Positions 1 through 6,328 of a stretch of DNA of 6,792 nucleotides are shown one piece after another. The stretch lies in contig CADBQK010000372.1 in the NCBI GenBank assembly GCA_902796775.1, forward strand, positions 1-6,792. Direction: 5' to 3'. Position 1 is the first letter of the stretch; every line of letters starts with the position of its first letter. The DNA comes from an uncultured Lachnospiraceae bacterium (lineage in GTDB: Bacteria; Bacillota_A; Clostridia; Lachnospirales; Lachnospiraceae). A program made the translations under genes and the position numbers. The notes under the pieces were generated by a model. That model did no database searches and was not told where the DNA came from. It saw only the letters and a program-made list of their open reading frames with translations.

Positions 1-21
1 AAGGACAGGTAGATGCTCACG

Positions 22-53
22 AAAAAAGAGGGATACCCTCTCGGATATCCCTC
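22..53 (-). terminator. Intrinsic terminator after rnfB
   Basis: Read on the minus strand, GAGGGATA (53-46) pairs perfectly with TATCCCTC (35-28) across a 10-base loop, and six T residues follow at 27-22. An 8-bp stem followed at once by a T-run is the classic Rho-independent form. It lies about 43 bases after the rnfB stop, so it should end the rnf transcript. The plus-strand reading has no T-run after the stem, so it should work in one direction only. Confidence 0.9.
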
Positions 54-95
54 AAATCATCATTAAATCAGCAAGTAATCCGGTGTTTTCCCGGT

Positions 96-902
96 TTAGC
101 TTGCCTCTTCGACCTTCTCTACGACTGCGCCCTTGCTGATCGCATTCTTCGGGCAGACTGCTGCGCACTCACCGCAGTCTACGCACTTGTCGTAATCGAT
201 CTGAGCGTTGAAGTTGACCACATGGATCGCATCATGCTCGCAGGTCTTCTGGCACTTCATACAGCCGATACATGCGACCTGGCAGACCTTCATAGCCTGA
301 GCACCCTTGTCGTGGTTGCTGCACAGGACATGAGTCTTCTGACCATAAGGTACCAGAGAGATAATGTTCTTCGGGCAGGCTTTTACGCACAGACCGCAGG
401 CTACGCACTTATCCTGATCGATCATGGACAGACCATCCTGGATAATGATCGCATTCTCCGGGCATACTGCTGCACAGTCACCCTTGCCCAGACACCCGTA
501 ATTACAGGAGCTGTCGCCGGAGAACATCAGAGATGCTGCCTGACAGGTATTGACGCCGTCATAGATATACTTGGACGGAGCATTGCCGCAGACACCATTA
601 CAGTTAACCATAGCAGCTCTGCGGACCATCTCGCCTGCAGACTTGCCGAGGATCTCTGCGCACTCTTCTGCCACATCCGGGCCGCCGGGAGAGCAAAGAC
701 CGATCTCGGCTGTACCAGCTGCCAGCGCTGCAGCATAACCGTCACAACCGGAAAAACCGCAGGCACCGCAGTTAGCGCCGGGAAGTACTTCCCTGACTTT
801 CAGCTGTACCTCATCAACAGGTACGGCAAAGACAACGGAAGCCATAGAGAGAAGAACGCCGGCGATCAAAGCTAATACCGCTACAAGAATAATTCCTGAC
901 AT
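96..902 (-). CDS. rnfB: RnfB, iron-sulfur subunit of the Rnf complex (ferredoxin entry)
   Basis: RnfB is the many-cluster iron-sulfur subunit that is thought to take electrons from reduced ferredoxin at the cytoplasmic face. The 268-residue protein starts with one hydrophobic anchor (about residues 3-27). A 4Fe-4S site follows (C45, C48, C53, C70; GANCGACGFSGC). Then come four ferredoxin-like motifs: C133-C137-C143-C147 (spaced x3, x5, x3), C166-C169-C172-C176, C211-C214-C217-C221 and C240-C243-C246-C250. It has 26 cysteines in all, the long clostridial type rather than the short proteobacterial one. The ORF could begin at 935, but that ATG lies inside rnfA without a ribosome binding site. 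The ATG at 902 has AGGAGG six bases upstream and starts directly with the anchor MSGIILVAV. It is the last gene of the operon, 13 bases after rnfA, and ends in TAA before the terminator. Confidence 0.97.
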   Translation of the reverse strand: MSGIILVAVLALIAGVLLSMASVVFAVPVDEVQLKVREVLPGANCGACGFSGCDGYAAALAAGTAEIGLCSPGGPDVAEECAEILGKSAGEMVRRAAMVNCNGVCGNAPSKYIYDGVNTCQAASLMFSGDSSCNYGCLGKGDCAAVCPENAIIIQDGLSMIDQDKCVACGLCVKACPKNIISLVPYGQKTHVLCSNHDKGAQAMKVCQVACIGCMKCQKTCEHDAIHVVNFNAQIDYDKCVDCGECAAVCPKNAISKGAVVEKVEEAS

Positions 903-908
903 GTCTTC

Positions 909-914
909 CCTCCT
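909..914 (-). promoter_or_regulatory. Ribosome binding site that sets the rnfB start
   Basis: AGGAGG on the minus strand lies six bases before the ATG at 902 and just after the TAA of rnfA (918-916). It supports the 902 start over the ATG at 935. Confidence 0.9.
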
Positions 915-915
915 T

Positions 916-1512
916 TTACAGACCGAAAATACCATCTACCATGCCGCCGAATCCAAGGAAAGAGCAGGCAACGATAGAAGCTGCGATCAGGGTGATCGGA
1001 AGACCCTGCAGGCACTTGGGAATGCTTGCGGTCTCCAGTCTGCCTCTGACGCCGGCAAACAGGATCATAGCAACCATGTATCCAACACCGGAGCCGATCG
1101 CGTTGATGATGGACTCTGCGAAGTTGTAACCATTGTTGATATTCAGGGTCGTAACACCGAGAACTGCGCAGTTGGTCGTGATCAGAGGAAGATAGATACC
1201 CAGTGCCTGATAGAGCGGAGGCATGTTCTTCTTCATGAAGGACTCGATAAACTGCACCAGAGCAGCGATAACGAGGATGAATACGATGGTCTGCAGATAA
1301 CCGATACCGAACCTGTCAAGGAAGAAAGTCTGGATCGGCCAGGTAACGAGCGTTGCAACCGTCATAACGACGATAACGGCGCAGCTCATACTGAAAGCTG
1401 TGTCAAGCTTCTTGGACACACCCAGGAAGGGGCAGATACCAAGGAACTTGGACAGAACGTAGTTGTTTGTCAGAATAGCGCCCAGGAATATGGAAATAAG
1501 ACCTACGATCAT
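916..1512 (-). CDS. rnfA: RnfA, integral membrane subunit of the Rnf complex
   Basis: RnfA is a six-helix membrane protein homologous to NqrE. With RnfE it forms an inverted pair that holds an iron-sulfur centre within the membrane and helps couple electron flow to ion transport. The 198-residue product is almost entirely hydrophobic helices. The two cysteines expected to bind the cluster are visible: C27 in GICPFLG and C115 in TTNCAVLG, each in one half of the inverted repeat. The length is close to the usual 190-odd residues. The ATG overlaps the rnfE stop (ATGA, 1512-1509). Its AGGAGG (1527-1522) is nine bases upstream, inside the end of rnfE, so the two are probably translationally coupled. 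Ends in TAA. RnfA and RnfE are homologous; the TNCAVLG motif and the place before rnfB fit RnfA. Confidence 0.97.
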   Translation of the reverse strand: MIVGLISIFLGAILTNNYVLSKFLGICPFLGVSKKLDTAFSMSCAVIVVMTVATLVTWPIQTFFLDRFGIGYLQTIVFILVIAALVQFIESFMKKNMPPLYQALGIYLPLITTNCAVLGVTTLNINNGYNFAESIINAIGSGVGYMVAMILFAGVRGRLETASIPKCLQGLPITLIAASIVACSFLGFGGMVDGIFGL

Positions 1513-2201
1513 GCTTCATTGCCTCCTTCCATAGCCTTGCGGCAGATATCTGCCTGCGGGCAGTTGCAGCAGGTAAGGGATGCAGGCTCTTTGCCCTTGC
1601 CCTCAGCCAGCTTGTTGAACAGTGCGATCAGAAGACCGAATACAAAGAATCCGCCCGGAGGAAGGATCATGATCAGCATAGGCTGGATCACGGAACCGTC
1701 ATTGAAGACCATACCCATCCAGGAGCCGTTGCCGATGATCTCTCTGATGGAACCCATCAGAAGAAGGGTGATCGTGAAACCGATGCCCATGCCGATACCA
1801 TCGATGATGGAAGCAATGGGGCCATTCTTGCTGGCAAAGCTCTCGGCTCTGCCCAGAATGATACAGTTAACAACGATCAGGGGCAGGAAAATACCCAGTG
1901 CGGAGTCCAGAGACGGAGTGAATGCCTTGACCGCCATCTGGACGATGGTTACAAATCCTGCAATGACTGTGATGAATGCAGGAATACGTACATTATCAGG
2001 AATGAAATTCCTGAGCAGAGAAATAACAAGGTTGGAGCCGACCAGAACGAACGTCGCAGCTACACCCATGCCGATTCCGTTGAATGCCTGGGTCGTAACA
2101 GCCAGTGTCGGGCAGGTACCAAGCACAAGCCTGAGAACAGGATTCTCTTTAATCCAGCCTGCGAAGAAAATATCGCCAAGGCTCCTCTGTTTCTTAGCCA
2201 T
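1509..2201 (-). CDS. rnfE: RnfE, integral membrane subunit of the Rnf complex, with a cysteine-rich tail
   Basis: RnfE is the NqrD-type six-helix partner of RnfA and supplies the other two cysteines of the shared intramembrane iron-sulfur centre. These are C30 (LGTCPTLAV) and C113 (VNCIILGRAE) in this 230-residue protein. Other family signs are the N-terminal IKENPVLRLVLG and the glycine-rich segment DGIGMGIGF near residues 134-142. The last membrane segment ends near residue 196 (FGLLIALFNK). About 34 polar residues follow with four cysteines, C211, C212, C214 and C220, then EGGNEA. Such a tail is not needed for the core fold and could hold a metal. The start shares one base with the rnfG stop (TAATG), and GGGAGGTG lies seven bases upstream, which points to coupled translation. 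The TGA stop overlaps the rnfA start. Confidence 0.97.
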   Translation of the reverse strand: MAKKQRSLGDIFFAGWIKENPVLRLVLGTCPTLAVTTQAFNGIGMGVAATFVLVGSNLVISLLRNFIPDNVRIPAFITVIAGFVTIVQMAVKAFTPSLDSALGIFLPLIVVNCIILGRAESFASKNGPIASIIDGIGMGIGFTITLLLMGSIREIIGNGSWMGMVFNDGSVIQPMLIMILPPGGFFVFGLLIALFNKLAEGKGKEPASLTCCNCPQADICRKAMEGGNEA

Positions 2202-2767
2202 TAATTTGCACCTCCCGTTACTGCTTTATACTGCGCGATCGCAGCGTTAACATCTGCTGTCACCGCACGTGATGTGAAGGTAGCACCGGAAACTGCCTGG
2301 ATCGTGCCGCCGTCCTTGGTAACGGCAAAATTGCTGTCCGGAACATCACCGGCAAACTGAGCCAGCCTGTCCTTATTAGCAGCGTCCGTAGCAAGCCACT
2401 TTGCACCAAGACCAGGAGTCTCGTCTGCTGCTTCGGTAACCAGAGTACCGACGATCTTGCCTTCAGCATCAATACCGACCATGGTTACGACCTGGCCGCC
2501 ATAACCTTTGTTGCTGCCGGAGAATACATACCCGGTGCCATTGGTCGCTTCATAATAGGTATATTCTGTACCATCTACGGTAACTGTCTTCTCGTCAAAG
2601 CCATCTGCTGCTTCCAGAACCATCTGACGGTTTTTGACGGCTGCGGCTGCATTGTTCTCTTCGATCTTTGCAGCGGTCGCATTATTTGTCATAAACAGAA
2701 GGGCTGTGGTAACGGCGCCGATGGCAACCAGTTTTGCGGTAGGAACTGCAATTACTTTAAAATCCAT
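2201..2767 (-). CDS. rnfG: RnfG, FMN-carrying subunit of the Rnf complex
   Basis: RnfG is an NqrC-like subunit with one N-terminal membrane anchor and an extracytoplasmic domain that carries covalently bound FMN. In this 188-residue protein the anchor is about residues 5-26. The FMN-binding domain includes GYGGQVVTMVGID (88-100) and ETPGLGAKW (116-124). The attachment motif SGAT is at 160-163, followed by FTSRAV, and T163 is the predicted FMN acceptor. The position three residues before S160, often Asp in ApbE target motifs, is Gln157 here. The start overlaps the rnfD stop by one base (TAATG). AGGAGG (2783-2778) is ten bases upstream, a slightly long but acceptable spacing. The modifying enzyme is probably the ApbE encoded just upstream of the operon. 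Confidence 0.96.
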   Translation of the reverse strand: MDFKVIAVPTAKLVAIGAVTTALLFMTNNATAAKIEENNAAAAVKNRQMVLEAADGFDEKTVTVDGTEYTYYEATNGTGYVFSGSNKGYGGQVVTMVGIDAEGKIVGTLVTEAADETPGLGAKWLATDAANKDRLAQFAGDVPDSNFAVTKDGGTIQAVSGATFTSRAVTADVNAAIAQYKAVTGGAN

Positions 2768-3774
2768 TACTTCTCCGCCTCCTTTTTCTGTTTCGGCTCT
2801 TTCACGGCTCCGAACGGAAGCGGCTTCGTCTTCATCTCAATCAGAGGAACCATAATGTTCATCAGGACGATCGAGTAGGAAACGCCTTCCGGAAGGGATG
2901 CGAATGCACGGATGAGGACTGTCAGTACACCCAGACACAGCGCATAGATCAGTTTACCTGAATTCGTCAGCGGGCTGGTTACATAGTCTGTGGCCATGAA
3001 GATCGCACCGAGGAAAAGACCGCCTGAGAAAATCTGCATAACAGCTGCGCTGCCGGCGGAAAGGCCGGGATACAGATCAGGACGAGCTGCCGCAACGACA
3101 AAGGTCAGTACAAATACGGTTGCAATATAGACACAGGGAATCGTAGCGGAGATGACTTTCTTAGCCACAAGATAAATACCGCCGATCAGGAGAGCCAGTG
3201 CACTGGTCTCACCAAGGCACCCTGCTACATTACCGACAAACAGATCCGCAACTGTAGGCAGCACGCCCTCTGCGCCGCCGTTCATGATAGCGAGCGGAGA
3301 TGCAGTAGCAGTAACATCGCCTGCAAAGTTGCCAAGAGATGCCGGTGTCCAGCCAGTCATCAGGACCGGGAAGGAATTCATCAGGATAATACGGGCGATC
3401 AGGGCCGGATTGACAAAGTTCTGGCCGATACCGCCGAACATCTGCTTCGCCATTACGATTGCGACTGCAGCACCGATGATCGGTACATAGATCGGAACGC
3501 TTGCGGGCAGATTGAATGCAAGAAGAAGACCGGTAACAACCGCACTCAGATCGCCGATGGTCTGCTCGCGCTTCATAACCTTGCGGCAGATATACTCAAA
3601 GATCACGCAGGAAGCAACACTGACGATCTCAATGATAAGTGCGCGGATCCCGAAAAAGGCGATGGAAGCGATCAGAGCGGGGACAAGAGCAATGATAACA
3701 TCCCGCATCAGATCCCTGGTCTTCGTAGTGCTGGTCACATGAGGAGATGATGATACAATTAATTTATTATTCAT
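2767..3774 (-). CDS. rnfD: RnfD, FMN-carrying integral membrane subunit of the Rnf complex
   Basis: RnfD is the NqrB-like membrane subunit with about nine or ten helices and a covalently attached FMN; it is thought to be part of the ion path. The 335-residue product shows the family blocks LIVSSSPHV (5-13), GGIGQNFVNPALIAR (114-128), CLGETSALALL (186-196) and FMATDYVTSPLT (259-270). The region matching the FMN site reads DVTATASPLA (153-162): the usual (S/T)-x-A-T-P-L appears as A-T-A-S-P-L, so the acceptor may be S159. The ORF is open back to 3819, but the ATG at 3774 has AGAGGTG five bases upstream and gives the normal N-terminus MNNKLIVSSSPHV. The extra 15 residues would overlap rnfC and look unlike the family. 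The gap to rnfC is ten bases, and the stop overlaps the rnfG start. Confidence 0.96.
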   Translation of the reverse strand: MNNKLIVSSSPHVTSTTKTRDLMRDVIIALVPALIASIAFFGIRALIIEIVSVASCVIFEYICRKVMKREQTIGDLSAVVTGLLLAFNLPASVPIYVPIIGAAVAIVMAKQMFGGIGQNFVNPALIARIILMNSFPVLMTGWTPASLGNFAGDVTATASPLAIMNGGAEGVLPTVADLFVGNVAGCLGETSALALLIGGIYLVAKKVISATIPCVYIATVFVLTFVVAAARPDLYPGLSAGSAAVMQIFSGGLFLGAIFMATDYVTSPLTNSGKLIYALCLGVLTVLIRAFASLPEGVSYSIVLMNIMVPLIEMKTKPLPFGAVKEPKQKKEAEK

Positions 3775-3779
3775 ATGAG

Positions 3780-3786
3780 CACCTCT
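3780..3786 (-). promoter_or_regulatory. Ribosome binding site that sets the rnfD start
   Basis: AGAGGTG on the minus strand lies five bases before the ATG at 3774. It overlaps the TAG stop of rnfC (3787-3785), which suggests coupled translation, and supports the 3774 start over the ATG at 3819. Confidence 0.85.
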
Positions 3787-5113
3787 ACTTTCCTGCATTA
3801 CGGACCATGGCCTTGCCAATTCTCATGGCCTGGACGAGTTTTCTGTTAGCCGGACATACAAAGGAGCAGCATCCGCACTCCATGCAGTTCATTACTGTGT
3901 ACTCATTGAGGATGTCAATGTTCTTATAATTAACACCATCTTCGAGCTTGGTCGGCATCAGATCCATAGGGCATGCATTTACGCAGCGGCCGCAGCGGAT
4001 ACAGGATGTCGGCTCCATGGACTTTGCATCCTTCTCATCAAAGGCAAGGAATGCATTGTTCTGCTTGAGTACAGGGAAATCATCGGTCATCAGCGCCATA
4101 CCCATCATAGGACCGCCGCTGATCAGTTTAGCAGGGGTACCCTTGTAGCCGCCTGTAAACTCGATGATGTCTTTAATATGGGTGCCGACAACGACACGGA
4201 CATTCTGAGGGTTCGCAATGGCGGAACCATCAATCGTGACACGCTTGGTCGTAAGCGGGATACCGTCCTTGAGATATCCGCCAAGGAAACCTGCCGATGC
4301 CACGTTCATCACGACAACGCCTACGTCAGAAGGCAGCTTGCCAGGAGGAACACGACGGCCGGTGCAGGTCTCAATGAGGACTTTCTCAGCACCCTGCGGG
4401 TAGCGTGCAGGAAGCACCTTGACGCTGATATCCGGGTATTGTGCTGTCTTCTCTTCCATCAGCTTGATGGCATCAGGCTTGTTGCTCTCGATCCCGATGA
4501 TCGCCTGTTTTGCCTCAAGAACCTTCATGGCCTCGGTGATACCGTAGATGACGTTTTCATAGTTCTCCATGAACTCCCTGTGATCCGCTGTGTTGTACGG
4601 CTCACACTCTGCACCGTTGATGCAAAGCGTATCCACCACACCGGGTTTCACATTGAGCTTGATGTGCGCGGGGAAACCTGCGCCGCCCAGACCGACCAGC
4701 CCGGACTCTTTAACTGCCGCGATGAAATCCTCCTTGGAATTGATGACAGGGGGTTTGATCGCGGGATCGATGGTCTGCTCGCCATCCGTCTCAATGACAA
4801 CAGCCTGGACCGTAGAGCCATTGGGCATTAAGATGGTGTCGATCTTGCTGACGGTTCCTGACACGCTGGAATGTATCTTTGCAGACAGGAAAGCGTCTGT
4901 CTCACCGATGAGGGTTCCTACATAAACCTGATCCTTGGCTTTCACACAGGGTTTACACGGTGCACCCAGGTGCTGGGACATTGCGATGGTAACTGTCTTA
5001 GGGACAGGCATCGTAACGGTCTCGCACTCGGCCGTGTTCTTTCTGTGCGGTGCAGGAGCTCCCGGCGTCTTGACAAAACCTAAGCGGCCAAGAAGACTTG
5101 ATGATTGTGCCAT
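3785..5113 (-). CDS. rnfC: RnfC, NADH-binding iron-sulfur subunit of the Rnf complex
   Basis: RnfC is the peripheral cytoplasmic subunit where NAD+ is reduced; it resembles the NuoF/Nqo1 fold and binds FMN and NADH. The 442-residue protein has an N-terminal RnfC barrel-sandwich region (about 30-115). The glycine-rich nucleotide segment GLVGLGGAGFP (138-148) and CINGAECEPY (164-173) follow. It ends with two 4Fe-4S motifs, C371-C374-C377-C381 and C410-C413-C416-C420, the latter with an extra Cys417-position neighbour absent and the motif reading CMECGCCSFVCP, where C415 is the additional cysteine. An additional CxxC pair, C53-K-P-C56, sits in the N-terminal region. The start ATG has GGAGGAGG (5127-5120) six bases upstream, the strongest site in the operon, as fits the first rnf gene. 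Ends in TAG, ten bases before rnfD. The length is usual for clostridial RnfC. Confidence 0.97.
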   Translation of the reverse strand: MAQSSSLLGRLGFVKTPGAPAPHRKNTAECETVTMPVPKTVTIAMSQHLGAPCKPCVKAKDQVYVGTLIGETDAFLSAKIHSSVSGTVSKIDTILMPNGSTVQAVVIETDGEQTIDPAIKPPVINSKEDFIAAVKESGLVGLGGAGFPAHIKLNVKPGVVDTLCINGAECEPYNTADHREFMENYENVIYGITEAMKVLEAKQAIIGIESNKPDAIKLMEEKTAQYPDISVKVLPARYPQGAEKVLIETCTGRRVPPGKLPSDVGVVVMNVASAGFLGGYLKDGIPLTTKRVTIDGSAIANPQNVRVVVGTHIKDIIEFTGGYKGTPAKLISGGPMMGMALMTDDFPVLKQNNAFLAFDEKDAKSMEPTSCIRCGRCVNACPMDLMPTKLEDGVNYKNIDILNEYTVMNCMECGCCSFVCPANRKLVQAMRIGKAMVRNAGK

Positions 5114-5119
5114 TTGAAT

Positions 5120-5127
5120 CCTCCTCC
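5120..5127 (-). promoter_or_regulatory. Ribosome binding site of rnfC
   Basis: GGAGGAGG on the minus strand lies six bases before the rnfC ATG and follows an A/T-rich stretch (CTATTTATT). It is a near-ideal Shine-Dalgarno sequence and should give strong initiation at the first rnf gene. Confidence 0.9.
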
Positions 5128-5150
5128 AATAAATAGTGACATGAGAGCAG

Positions 5151-5184
5151 GGACTGCCGGGCGGTTTTCCGGTGCCAGCGGTCC
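5151..5184 (-). other. Imperfect hairpin in the apbE-rnfC leader
   Basis: The 102-base gap between apbE and rnfC contains an inverted repeat. On the minus strand GGACCGC (5184-5178) faces GCAGTCC (5157-5151) with one C/A mismatch, and inside it CGG-AAAA-CCG can form a short stem-loop. No T-run follows, so this is not a standard intrinsic terminator. It may be an RNA processing or stability element, or chance. GCAG and CTGC just downstream could form a competing short stem. I see no known riboswitch and no convincing -35/-10 pair in this gap, so rnf may be read through from apbE or from a promoter further upstream. Confidence 0.35.
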
Positions 5185-5215
5185 TTACTTGATTACTGTA
5201 CTATCCAGTTACATG

Positions 5216-6316
5216 TTATTCCGGATATCCGGATAGATTATATCCGGCTTTGTTACCGGTAAAATCCAGACTGTCCAGTATATCTGAGTCATTATACCAG
5301 ATATTTTTTTCTTTATCAACAAAAAAGGCTAAAACATTGTATTCTTTCGCAAGCAGCATGCCCTTTTCCAGGCCCAGGACAAAGCACGCAGTGGAAAGAG
5401 CATCTCCAAGCGCTGCATTTTCAGAGATGATCGTGACCTGCATCAGTCCGCTGTCAGCAGGATATCCGGTGTGCGGATCCAGGATATGATGGTAGCGGAC
5501 CCCGTCCTTTTCAAAATACCGCTCATAATCACCGGATGTGGAAACACTGCAGTCCGACAGGGTCAGGACACCGAGGTAATCACTTTGGGAGCCGCGGGGA
5601 TCCCGCAGGGCGACACGGAAGAGACTCCCATCCGGTTTTGTCCCGAACATGCCGATGGAACTCCCGGCGGAAAGGAGCATACCGGATGCCCCCTCTTCCT
5701 TAGCCTTTTCAAGAGCCTGGTCAATTGCGTAGCCCTTGCCGACAGCTCCCATCTCCAGAGAAAGCTTGTCATCCTCAGCAGACAGGATGCTGCTCTCCTC
5801 ATCAAAAATCAGCCCTTCATATCCGACATGGGCCAAAGCTTCCCGTATTGCATCTTCCTCCGGAACCTCCATGGAATCAGGATCAAAATCCGTTTCTGCC
5901 AGTTTATCGAAATTCCAGAGACGGCTTAAAGGAAGCACCGTAATATCCAGAGCGCCTTGGCTTTTTCTGCAGACATCCAAGGTCCGGGACACCAGCTCTG
6001 CAGCAGCAGACACGTCCGCGCTCTTCTTCTCATTGAACTGCCAGGCCAGAGAGTCCTCAATACGCCACGAAAGCAGGTTGTCCGCCGTCATCAGTTCCTT
6101 CACCGCATCTGACAGGACCTCCTCCGCCTGCAGTCCTCCCGACGGATCCGTATATAAAACAGCAGAAAACACTGTCCCCATTGTAAACACATCGCGGGAA
6201 GCCTCCGCCAGCGCAGACCCCTCTGTCTCCCGGGAAGTCTTCCTGACACTGCAGCCGGAAAGAAGCAGGGTGAAAGTTGTGAGAAGAATGAGTAAGGAGA
6301 TTCTCTTTGCTGTCAC
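5216..6316 (-). CDS. apbE: ApbE, FAD:protein FMN transferase (lipoprotein)
   Basis: ApbE uses FAD and Mg2+ to attach FMN through a phosphoester bond to a Thr (or Ser) of target proteins such as RnfG and RnfD, outside the membrane. The 366-residue product has a lipoprotein signal: basic start, hydrophobic stretch and lipobox LSGC with C22. Family motifs follow in order: FTMGT (44-48), LLSW (81-84), LDITVLPLSRLW (124-135), GAVGKGYAID (190-199), SGDYERYF (261-268), HHILDPHTGYP (276-286) and DALSTA (305-310), where D305 and T309 are the likely Mg2+ ligands. The usual Gly-Gly of the FAD segment reads SAGSSIG (216-222). The start is GTG at 6316, with AAGGAGG five bases upstream; the ORF is open to an ATG at 6391, but that lies within the upstream gene and would precede the signal peptide with a long charged stretch. 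It sits ten bases after the ATPase gene and 102 before rnfC. Confidence 0.95.
   Translation of the reverse strand: MTAKRISLLILLTTFTLLLSGCSVRKTSRETEGSALAEASRDVFTMGTVFSAVLYTDPSGGLQAEEVLSDAVKELMTADNLLSWRIEDSLAWQFNEKKSADVSAAAELVSRTLDVCRKSQGALDITVLPLSRLWNFDKLAETDFDPDSMEVPEEDAIREALAHVGYEGLIFDEESSILSAEDDKLSLEMGAVGKGYAIDQALEKAKEEGASGMLLSAGSSIGMFGTKPDGSLFRVALRDPRGSQSDYLGVLTLSDCSVSTSGDYERYFEKDGVRYHHILDPHTGYPADSGLMQVTIISENAALGDALSTACFVLGLEKGMLLAKEYNVLAFFVDKEKNIWYNDSDILDSLDFTGNKAGYNLSGYPE
5221..5247. repeat. CCGGATA repeat cluster at the apbE 3' end
   Basis: CCGGATA occurs at 5221-5227 and 5229-5235, and its complement TATCCGG at 5241-5247. The first 12 bases (5221-5232) form the perfect palindrome CCGGATATCCGG. 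In the minus-strand RNA, CCGGAT (5247-5242) can pair with ATCCGG (5234-5229) over a 7-base loop, just before the apbE stop codon. No T-run follows, so a terminator is unlikely. The repeats lie inside the coding sequence for the final residues YNLSGYPE, and some of the pattern may come from the repeated codons for Ser-Gly-Tyr-Pro. Confidence 0.45.
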
Positions 6317-6321
6317 GGGCT

Positions 6322-6328
6322 CCTCCTT
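6322..6328 (-). promoter_or_regulatory. Ribosome binding site that sets the apbE GTG start
   Basis: AAGGAGG on the minus strand lies five bases before GTG at 6316 and overlaps the TAA stop (6329-6327) of the upstream ATPase gene. It decides the GTG start and suggests that translation of the two genes is linked. Confidence 0.88.

Noticed and set aside
222..875. Plus-strand open frame opposite rnfB
   Set aside because: Antisense to a gene with five iron-sulfur motifs in the correct frame; no ribosome binding site and no recognisable domain.
903..935. Longer rnfB start at 935
   Set aside because: It would add MVFSVCKRRED inside rnfA with no ribosome binding site; AGGAGG is placed for the ATG at 902.
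901..2250. Long plus-strand open frame (449 codons) opposite rnfA and rnfE
   Set aside because: The product is low-complexity and resembles no family. It lies fully antisense to two clear membrane genes and arises from their codon bias.
3775..3819. Longer rnfD start at 3819
   Set aside because: It overlaps the end of rnfC, and the site AGAGGTG fits the ATG at 3774, which gives the normal RnfD N-terminus.
4178..4831. Plus-strand open frame opposite rnfC
   Set aside because: Antisense shadow of rnfC, with no family features.
96..5113. Na+-pumping NQR operon instead of Rnf
   Set aside because: NQR has an NqrF flavoprotein with NADH and 2Fe-2S domains and no RnfB. Here RnfB with many 4Fe-4S motifs and the RnfC C-terminal ferredoxin motifs identify Rnf.
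5151..5184. Leader hairpin as an apbE terminator
   Set aside because: The stem has a mismatch on the minus strand and no T-run follows.
5237..5242. TATAAT as the -10 of an rnf promoter
   Set aside because: No sequence near TTGACA is found 16-18 bases upstream, and the hexamer lies inside the apbE coding sequence (Tyr-Asn codons). Kept only as part of a weaker finding.
5471..5929. Plus-strand open frame opposite apbE
   Set aside because: Antisense shadow; the minus-strand frame carries all ApbE motifs.
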